A program made the position numbers and the translations under genes. Below, one piece after another: positions 1-4,805 of a DNA stretch of 6,162 bases (its first letter is position 1; every line of letters starts with the position of its first letter). The stretch spans positions 1-6,162 of the forward strand of contig CAKPAV010000108.1 of the NCBI GenBank assembly GCA_934133115.1, read 5' to 3'. The stretch is from an uncultured Bacilli bacterium (GTDB lineage Bacteria; Bacillota_I; Bacilli_A; RFN20; CAG-826). The notes beneath the pieces were generated by a model. The model made no database searches, was not told the DNA's origin, and saw only the letters and a program-made list of their open reading frames with translations.

Positions 1-417
1 TTTGCGGGTAAGCATAATGCCAAAAAGATTATTACCAAAGTTAATAACTCGACATTAAATGGTATGATGGAAACAATTGGTATGGCTAGTGTGTTTTCTC
101 CTCGTGAAATTATTGCTAATCAAATCATTTCTTATATTCGTGCTAAAGTAAATAACCGCGGATCAAATATTCAAACACTTTATAAACTTGTTGATCAAAG
201 AGTTGAAGCATTAGAGTTTTTAGTTAAAAAGAAATCTAAGTTGATTGATAAACCTCTTAAAGAATTAAAAATTAAAAATAATATTTTAATTGCTGGTATT
301 ATTCGTGATAATGAAGTAATTATTCCAAATGGTAATTCAGAAATTCATTTGGGAGATAGTGTTATTGTTATTACCACTGACCCATATTTAGAAGATTTAG
401 TAGAAATCTTAGGATAA
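1..417 (+). CDS. trkA: Trk potassium uptake regulatory subunit TrkA, C-terminal part (5' end outside window)
   Basis: This is the 3' end of a gene whose start lies left of the window. The frame is open from base 1 and encodes 138 residues before TAA. TrkA is a cytosolic, nucleotide-binding ring protein that binds the TrkH pore and gates K+ uptake. Visible are the end of a Rossmann-type RCK_N domain (the AKKIITKVNN strand), the conserved SPREIIANQI-ISYIR linker at about 33-47, and a complete RCK_C domain from about 68 to 138 with EALEFLV, DKPLKEL, IIRDNEVIIPNG and GDSVIVIT. The pattern matches the second RCK repeat of full-length TrkA (about 450 residues), so roughly 310 residues are probably missing to the left. 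The ATG at base 64 is an internal Met, because homology continues upstream of it. A single-repeat KtrA-like protein is not excluded. The trkH gene follows after five bases. Confidence 0.93.
   Translation, partial: FAGKHNAKKIITKVNNSTLNGMMETIGMASVFSPREIIANQIISYIRAKVNNRGSNIQTLYKLVDQRVEALEFLVKKKSKLIDKPLKELKIKNNILIAGIIRDNEVIIPNGNSEIHLGDSVIVITTDPYLEDLVEILG
411..414 (+). promoter_or_regulatory. Shine-Dalgarno site of trkH inside the end of trkA
   Basis: AGGA lies eight bases before the trkH ATG and overlaps the last codons of trkA, just before its TAA (415-417). It supports the ATG at 423 as the start. It also suggests that translation of the two subunits is coupled. Confidence 0.7.
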
Positions 418-422
418 TTATT

Positions 423-1898
423 ATGAATTATAAGAATATTTTAAACATAATTGGAAAGGTCCTTCAAATTGAGGCGGCTTTATTACTTCTTCCTTTGTTA
501 GTAGGAATTATTTATAAAGAACCTTGGAATGCTACATTATTTGCTTTTCTTATTACTGCAGTTGGATCATTTATTATAGGAATATTGTTTAATATACCAA
601 AACCAAAAACCAAAAAAATATTACCACGTGCTTCATTCATTATAGTGGCATTATCTTGGATTTGTGTGGCACTTATCGGCTCGTTACCATTAGTAATAAG
701 TAAAGAAATACCAAATTTCTTTGATGCATTTTTTGAAATGTCTTCAGGATTTACAACAACTGGTGCATCGATTTGCACCGATGTTGAAGCATTATCACAT
801 AGCGTATTATTTTGGCGTTCCTTCTCACACTGGATTGGTGGCATGGGTGTTATTGTCTTTATTTTAGCGGTTCTTCCTGATGATAAAGAAGGATCAAATA
901 TGCATATTCTTCGTGCTGAATCACCAGGACCATCCGTTGGTAAATTAGTATCTAAAGTTTCTGCGACTGCAAGAATTTTATATCTCATATACATGGGACT
1001 AACGATAATTGAATTCTTATTTCTATTTTTTGGTCCAGATAACAAAATGGATTTATTTAATAGTATTTGTATAACATTAGGTACTGCTGGTACTGGCGGA
1101 TTCTCAGTCTTAAATAGTGGCTGTGCTGCTTATAGCGTTTATTCGCAATATGTAATTTCAATATTTATGATTTTGTTTGGTATCAATTTCACCTTGTTCT
1201 ATTTATTACTAATAGGTAAATTTAAATCAGTTTGGAAAAACGAAGAATTACGCACCTATATTGTATTAGTTTTAGGCTCAACTTTCTTTATTGCTATCAC
1301 ATTATTTGTTAAAAAAATTCCAGAATATAGTAATTTTGAGGAGTGCTTCCGTCACTCATTATTCCAAGTTGCTTCAATTGTATCAACAACAGGGTACGCG
1401 ACAACTGATTACTCGTTATATTGGCCACCAGTATGTTTAATGATAATAATTCTTCTTATGCTTACTGGACCATGTGCTGGTTCTACTGGTGGGGGAATAA
1501 AAATATCTAGAATTAATTTGGTATTTAAATCAATAGTGCAAAAAGTTCGTACTATGATTAATCCTCGTAAAGTTGAATTAATCAAAGACAGTGGGCAAAT
1601 CGTTAATGATGTAGTGGTTAAAGGTGCAGAAATCTTTATTATTTTATATGTGGCTTTATTATTCTTTGTAACATTTGTTGTTTCTTTTGATGGATTTGAT
1701 TTAGTAACTAATTTTACCGCAACTTTAAGTTGTATATCAAATATTGGACCTGGTCTTAATGTTGTTGGACCAATGGGTAGTTTTGCAGGATTTTCCAATT
1801 TCTCAAAATTTATTCTTTCTTTAACAATGATCACAGGTCGTCTAGAATTATTCCCAATGATTGCATTATTTGTGCCAAGAACTTGGAAAACAAAATAA
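423..1898 (+). CDS. trkH: Trk potassium uptake system pore subunit TrkH
   Basis: This is a complete 491-residue integral membrane protein, the usual length for TrkH. It forms the K+ pathway of the Trk system in the cytoplasmic membrane and works with the TrkA ring encoded just upstream. All four pore-loop repeats of the superfamily of K+ transporters are visible: TTTGAS at 111-116, TAGTGGFS at 221-228, STTGYATT at 321-328 and SNIGPGL at 439-445. HWIGGMG (136-142) follows the first filter. The GPCAGSTGGGIK segment (349-360) is the flexible intramembrane loop after the third filter that gates the pore. GRLELFP (472-478) is the conserved end of the last helix. No key residue looks lost. The ATG is supported by AGGA eight bases upstream, and the gap to trkA is five bases, so the two form an operon. 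TrkH rather than KtrB is preferred from the length and the TrkA-like partner. Confidence 0.96.
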   Translation: MNYKNILNIIGKVLQIEAALLLLPLLVGIIYKEPWNATLFAFLITAVGSFIIGILFNIPKPKTKKILPRASFIIVALSWICVALIGSLPLVISKEIPNFFDAFFEMSSGFTTTGASICTDVEALSHSVLFWRSFSHWIGGMGVIVFILAVLPDDKEGSNMHILRAESPGPSVGKLVSKVSATARILYLIYMGLTIIEFLFLFFGPDNKMDLFNSICITLGTAGTGGFSVLNSGCAAYSVYSQYVISIFMILFGINFTLFYLLLIGKFKSVWKNEELRTYIVLVLGSTFFIAITLFVKKIPEYSNFEECFRHSLFQVASIVSTTGYATTDYSLYWPPVCLMIIILLMLTGPCAGSTGGGIKISRINLVFKSIVQKVRTMINPRKVELIKDSGQIVNDVVVKGAEIFIILYVALLFFVTFVVSFDGFDLVTNFTATLSCISNIGPGLNVVGPMGSFAGFSNFSKFILSLTMITGRLELFPMIALFVPRTWKTK

Positions 1899-1926
1899 AA
1901 AAGAGGAGTTTTGAAGCTCTTCTTTT
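1899..1926. terminator. Shared bidirectional intrinsic terminator between convergent genes
   Basis: Bases 1899-1908 pair with 1917-1926 to make a 10-bp stem with one G-T wobble (1905/1920) around an eight-base loop. The hairpin begins right after the trkH TAA. On the - strand it takes in two bases of the stop codon of the metallo-beta-lactamase gene. On the - strand the stem is followed by a T-rich run (T6, A, T4). On the + strand only the stem's own T4 and a short AT-rich stretch follow, so termination should be stronger for the - strand transcript. This was read by eye with no folding energy computed. Confidence 0.75.
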
Positions 1927-3271
1927 AATTTGGCCAAGTACGCCAATTAACTGCTTTAGCGTCTTCACTATCTTTGGTTACGATTTTATTTTTTTGATCA
2001 ACATAAACAGTGGAATTAAACCATTCACTATCTTTAAGTTTGGTGGTGTTATTGGTACATGCTACTGCGACATCAGTTCCATTGGAAGAAACGACGATAT
2101 TGCCATTTAGTGGTTTTTCTCCTTCTTCACTATATAAGGAAGTAGCATAGACTTGATCGGTATATTTTGAAATGCGATTAATATAATCTTGTGTTGGAAA
2201 AGTGTTTTTATAATAATCTGTATATTCATTATTTCCTGCAGAGCAAGATACAACACTAATACGTGGATTAATAAGATTTAAGAAATCATCATTTGATGAA
2301 GTTTTAGAACCATGATGAGCGGCTTTATATAGCTCAACACTAGGGAAATTACCTTTATAATGTTCAACAAATTTAGTTTCGCCTTCTTTTTCTAAATCGC
2401 CTGTAAACAAGAAATATTGTTCTTTATATTTAAATCTTGTTATAACAGAATAATTATTTTCATTATCAGTTGTATTTTCAAAATAATAATTATTCCATAA
2501 TATTTCAAAAGAGATATCATCTGTTAAATTATATGTTCTAGATGCACCATTTTCTTCATTATAACATTCTTTTGCTGTATAGTGTTTCGTACCTTTAGAA
2601 ACAGCTTCATCACGCGCAGTAAGATAGTTTTGATATGTACTAGTTTCTTTGGTGCTATAAGCAAAATCAATGATAGTATCAACTTTATATTGATAAAATA
2701 TTCCGGGTTTTGCCTTTGAACCATAGAATCCTTCTATATGATCAGAATCACCATGAGTGACTATTACATATTCTAATTTGTTATCTTTTATATAAGGATT
2801 CATATAGTTTCTAATAGTTGTAGTATCACTTACACCTGCATCAATTAAAATATCAGTTTCACCAGCTTTAATATAAATGGCATCACCATTTTTATTGTTT
2901 CCTAGTTGCATAAAATGAAATTGTAAATTATCATAAATGACACCTGTGACAGCTTGTGGTTTTTGATTCGAGTGATTAAAGTAACGATAACTAATATATG
3001 AAACAGCACTGACGACAAGAAATAATAATAAGGAAATAATAAATTTTTTAACTTTGTTTTTGGCTTTTCGCTTTGTTTTTTTGATTTCTTTGTTAACCTT
3101 AGTTTCTAAAGAAGAAGTTTTATCAATCACTTTTCCACCATTCTTCTTAGCAAGTTGTTGGGCATATTGTAAAGCATCATTCTTTTTGTCAAATGTCTTA
3201 GTTGCTCGGTTGCCACCTTCTTTTTTTACACCAAATTTTTTATTATTTGTGACATAAACGATATAATTCAT
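1925..3271 (-). CDS. Membrane-anchored ComEC-like metallo-beta-lactamase-fold hydrolase with N-terminal DUF2188-like domain
   Basis: This is a complete 448-residue protein. Residues 1-50 look like a DUF2188 domain (FGVKKEGGNRATKTF, then DALQYAQQLAKKNGGKVI). A Lys/Arg-rich linker (about 62-76) precedes one hydrophobic helix (77-97), which by the positive-inside rule puts the rest outside the cell. From about 115 comes a metallo-beta-lactamase fold of the ComEC/Rec2 C-terminal type: NGD at 128-130, ILIDAG at 141-146, the metal motif THGDSDHIEG at 172-181 (H173, D175, D177, H178), FTGDLEKEGE at 289-298, and AAHHGS at 317-322. There are no ComEC channel helices, so it is not a DNA uptake pore. 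The exact substrate cannot be read; nucleic acid or another phosphodiester is possible by analogy with ComEC. Residues from about 403 form an unassigned tail. The ATG has AGGGG nine bases upstream. It is the last gene of the - strand unit, 20 bases after the CBS gene. Confidence 0.88.
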   Translation of the reverse strand: MNYIVYVTNNKKFGVKKEGGNRATKTFDKKNDALQYAQQLAKKNGGKVIDKTSSLETKVNKEIKKTKRKAKNKVKKFIISLLLFLVVSAVSYISYRYFNHSNQKPQAVTGVIYDNLQFHFMQLGNNKNGDAIYIKAGETDILIDAGVSDTTTIRNYMNPYIKDNKLEYVIVTHGDSDHIEGFYGSKAKPGIFYQYKVDTIIDFAYSTKETSTYQNYLTARDEAVSKGTKHYTAKECYNEENGASRTYNLTDDISFEILWNNYYFENTTDNENNYSVITRFKYKEQYFLFTGDLEKEGETKFVEHYKGNFPSVELYKAAHHGSKTSSNDDFLNLINPRISVVSCSAGNNEYTDYYKNTFPTQDYINRISKYTDQVYATSLYSEEGEKPLNGNIVVSSNGTDVAVACTNNTTKLKDSEWFNSTVYVDQKNKIVTKDSEDAKAVNWRTWPN

Positions 3272-3280
3272 ACAGCATTT

Positions 3281-3285
3281 CCCCT
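3281..3285 (-). promoter_or_regulatory. Shine-Dalgarno site of the metallo-beta-lactamase gene
   Basis: On the - strand AGGGG ends nine bases before the ATG whose first base is 3271. It lies in the 20-base gap after the CBS gene and fixes this Met as the start of the DUF2188-like domain. Confidence 0.65.
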
Positions 3286-3291
3286 AAAAAT

Positions 3292-3687
3292 CTATTTGTT
3301 TGATAATTTTTCAATTATTTCTTTACGTTTAATAATACCAATGAAGAAGCCTCGATCATCTTCAATAGGAACAAAACTTTGTTCTAATGATAAATTTACT
3401 AACTCATCAAAAGTACAATTAATATTTAAAATATGATAACTACGATGTAAGTTAATGTCTTTAATAGTCATATTTTCATATTCTTTAATATTAAATATAT
3501 CTTTTTTAGTGATAAGTTCCAGTAAATCTCCTTCAGAAAGTGTGCCAAAAAAATGGCCTTCGCTATCAAGAATAGGCACTGTCGCGTAACGATGATATTT
3601 AAACTTTTCTAGAGCCTGCCTTAAAGTTGTAGAAGTTAATAAATATTGGCACTTACTTTTCGGAACAATTAATTGTAATAAATTCAT
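3292..3687 (-). CDS. Small protein made of two CBS domains
   Basis: This complete 131-residue protein has a CBS pair (Bateman module) and nothing else. CBS1 spans about 10-62, with ATVPILDSEGHFFGTLSEGDLL at 35-56. CBS2 spans about 77-128, with FVPIEDDRGFFIGIIKRKE at 105-123. CBS pairs usually bind adenine nucleotides or related ligands and act as sensors. CBS1 keeps the ribose-contact pattern G48-x-x-S51-x-x-D54. CBS2 has G117-x-x-K120-x-x-E123 instead, so one canonical site is expected. There is no transmembrane segment or enzyme domain, so it should be cytosolic and act on a partner. Similar stand-alone CBS proteins occur in Firmicutes, and some (DarB/CbpB) bind cyclic di-AMP; whether this one does cannot be told from sequence. 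It lies 12 bases after tag and 20 before the metallo-beta-lactamase gene and ends in TAG. Confidence 0.88.
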   Translation of the reverse strand: MNLLQLIVPKSKCQYLLTSTTLRQALEKFKYHRYATVPILDSEGHFFGTLSEGDLLELITKKDIFNIKEYENMTIKDINLHRSYHILNINCTFDELVNLSLEQSFVPIEDDRGFFIGIIKRKEIIEKLSNK

Positions 3688-3694
3688 AGATTCA

Positions 3695-3702
3695 TCCTCC
3701 TA
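3695..3702 (-). promoter_or_regulatory. Strong Shine-Dalgarno site of the CBS gene, fused to the tag stop codon
   Basis: The - strand reads TAGGAGGA. TAG (3702-3700) is the stop codon of tag, and its AG begins the AGGAGGA ribosome site, which ends eight bases before the CBS-gene ATG at 3687. Ribosomes finishing tag stop on the next gene's binding site, which favours coupled translation. Confidence 0.82.
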
Positions 3703-4242
3703 ATTTTTATGATATAAGAAACATTCCTTTTCATGAGAATTAATTATACCAATTGCTTGTAAATATGAATAAATAATAGTGCTACCCACGAATTGCATAC
3801 CTCTAGATATTAAATCAAGAGATATTTTATCTGATAATTCATTAGTGGTTAAGCCCATTTCAAAATACGTAATACCATTAGTAAAGGTACATAAATATTG
3901 ATAAAAAGACCCAAATTCATTTTGTATTTGTTTAAATATTTTGGCATTTTTAATACTAGCCATTATTTTTCTTTTATTTCTAACAATGCCTTTATTATTA
4001 ATTAATTCATCAATTTTTGTTTGGTTATAGTTTATAATTTTATTAATATCAAAATTATCATAAGCCTTTTTAAATGACTCCCTTTTATTTAAGATACATT
4101 CCCAAGATAGACCGGCTTGAAATGACTCTAAAATAAGCATTTCTAATAAATATCTTTCATCAGTATTTAATAATCCCCATTCCTTATCATGATAAGTGAC
4201 ATATATAGGATTATTTAGATTACACCATTTACATCTATTCAT
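3700..4242 (-). CDS. tag: DNA-3-methyladenine glycosylase I
   Basis: This complete 180-residue protein has the usual length for Tag, which starts base-excision repair by removing 3-methyladenine from alkylated DNA in the cytoplasm. The N-terminus RCKWCNLNNPIYVTYHDKEWG is characteristic. The zinc ligands known from the E. coli enzyme (Cys4, His17, His175, Cys179) correspond to Cys4, His18, His170 and Cys174, with the last pair at the same spacing. ILESFQAGLSW (37-47) carries the active-site Glu (E39; E38 in E. coli) and the Trp that stacks on the base (W47). FVGSTIIYSYLQAIGIIN (151-168) is the conserved C-terminal helix region. Nothing essential appears missing. The ATG has AAGGA ten bases upstream, inside the last codons of ogt. 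The gap to ogt is five bases, so the two repair genes are almost certainly co-transcribed. Confidence 0.96.
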   Translation of the reverse strand: MNRCKWCNLNNPIYVTYHDKEWGLLNTDERYLLEMLILESFQAGLSWECILNKRESFKKAYDNFDINKIINYNQTKIDELINNKGIVRNKRKIMASIKNAKIFKQIQNEFGSFYQYLCTFTNGITYFEMGLTTNELSDKISLDLISRGMQFVGSTIIYSYLQAIGIINSHEKECFLYHKN

Positions 4243-4247
4243 AATAA

Positions 4248-4772
4248 TTATTTCCTTGGCATTACAAAAGCACTAGTATCAATGCCTTCTAGTTCTAATA
4301 ACTTAATTTTATTAAGAATTCCTCCGCCATAACCAGTTACATTGTTATTAGCGCCCATTACGCGATGACAAGGTATAATAATACATATTTGATTAGCTCC
4401 GACAGCGTGACCAACGGCCTGAGCGGACATTCTTTTAATTCCACGTTTATCAGCAATTTCTTTAGCAATATCATTATAAATAATAGTTTTACCAAAAGGT
4501 ATTTTAAGCATTATTTCATTGACACTTTTTTGAAATTCAGTGGCTTTAGTAACTTTATATTTTGGTGTGAAACTAGGATTTTTTCCGCTAAAATAAATAT
4601 CTAGCCATTTTTTAGTTTTATCAAAAATCGGTAAATCTTTATATTCATTATTGGCTGTATGTTTGTTATTATCTTTAGATTTATCAAACCATAAGCCAGT
4701 AAGATATTCTCCATCACTTTCTAATTTTATAATCCCCAATGGAGATAAGTATTCGTTAAGAAAATTGCTCAT
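4248..4772 (-). CDS. ogt: Methylated-DNA--protein-cysteine S-methyltransferase (O6-alkylguanine repair)
   Basis: This complete 174-residue stand-alone alkyltransferase lacks the Ada regulatory domain. It moves the alkyl group from O6-alkylguanine (or O4-alkylthymine) in DNA to its own cysteine in a suicide reaction. The active-site motif is IIIPCHRVMG at 131-140, with acceptor Cys135. His136 and Glu162 complete the Cys-His-Glu network, at the same 27-residue Cys-to-Glu spacing as the human enzyme. IPFGKTIIYNDIA (91-103) carries the Tyr (Y99) that helps flip the base. VTGYGGG (145-151) is the usual loop after the active site. At the position of the human arginine finger (Arg128) there is Gln118, within MSAQAVGHAVGANQ. 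I recall SAQAVG-type sequences in other Firmicutes homologues, so this is probably a lineage variant. The N-terminal 75 residues form the small Ogt-type domain. It lies five bases before tag and 33 bases after the MATE gene. Confidence 0.96.
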   Translation of the reverse strand: MSNFLNEYLSPLGIIKLESDGEYLTGLWFDKSKDNNKHTANNEYKDLPIFDKTKKWLDIYFSGKNPSFTPKYKVTKATEFQKSVNEIMLKIPFGKTIIYNDIAKEIADKRGIKRMSAQAVGHAVGANQICIIIPCHRVMGANNNVTGYGGGILNKIKLLELEGIDTSAFVMPRK

Positions 4773-4775
4773 AAA

Positions 4776-4784
4776 ATCACCACC
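4776..4784 (-). promoter_or_regulatory. Extended Shine-Dalgarno site of ogt
   Basis: The - strand reads GGTGGTGAT, one mismatch from the consensus stretch GGAGGTGAT, ending three bases before the ATG (first base 4772). It confirms the start. The site sits in the 33-base gap after the MATE gene, which holds no clear terminator or promoter. Confidence 0.7.
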
Positions 4785-4805
4785 ATTATTTTAACAAATT
4801 AGTGG

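Noticed and set aside
64..417. A short 117-residue gene starting at the ATG at 64
   Set aside because: TrkA homology continues in frame from base 1 to 63, so this Met is internal to a gene cut by the window edge.
512..1834. Open frames on the - strand under trkH (512-1045 and 1409-1834)
   Set aside because: They lie fully inside a well-supported gene on the other strand, show no recognisable family, and look like low-complexity antisense translations.
1883..2110. A 75-residue + strand frame after trkH
   Set aside because: It crosses the terminator hairpin and is antisense to the metallo-beta-lactamase gene, with no recognisable product.
3221..3227. A7 run near the start of the metallo-beta-lactamase gene as a slippage or phase-variation site
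   Set aside because: Seven As are common in such AT-rich DNA and encode Lys-Lys in the DUF2188-like domain. A -1 shift hits a stop within about ten codons, and no second product is apparent.
4780..4805. Hairpin in the MATE-ogt gap that could hide the ogt ribosome site
   Set aside because: CCAC pairs with GTGG within the ribosome site, but the stem is about four to six bases with mismatches beyond. No conserved regulatory RNA is recognisable.
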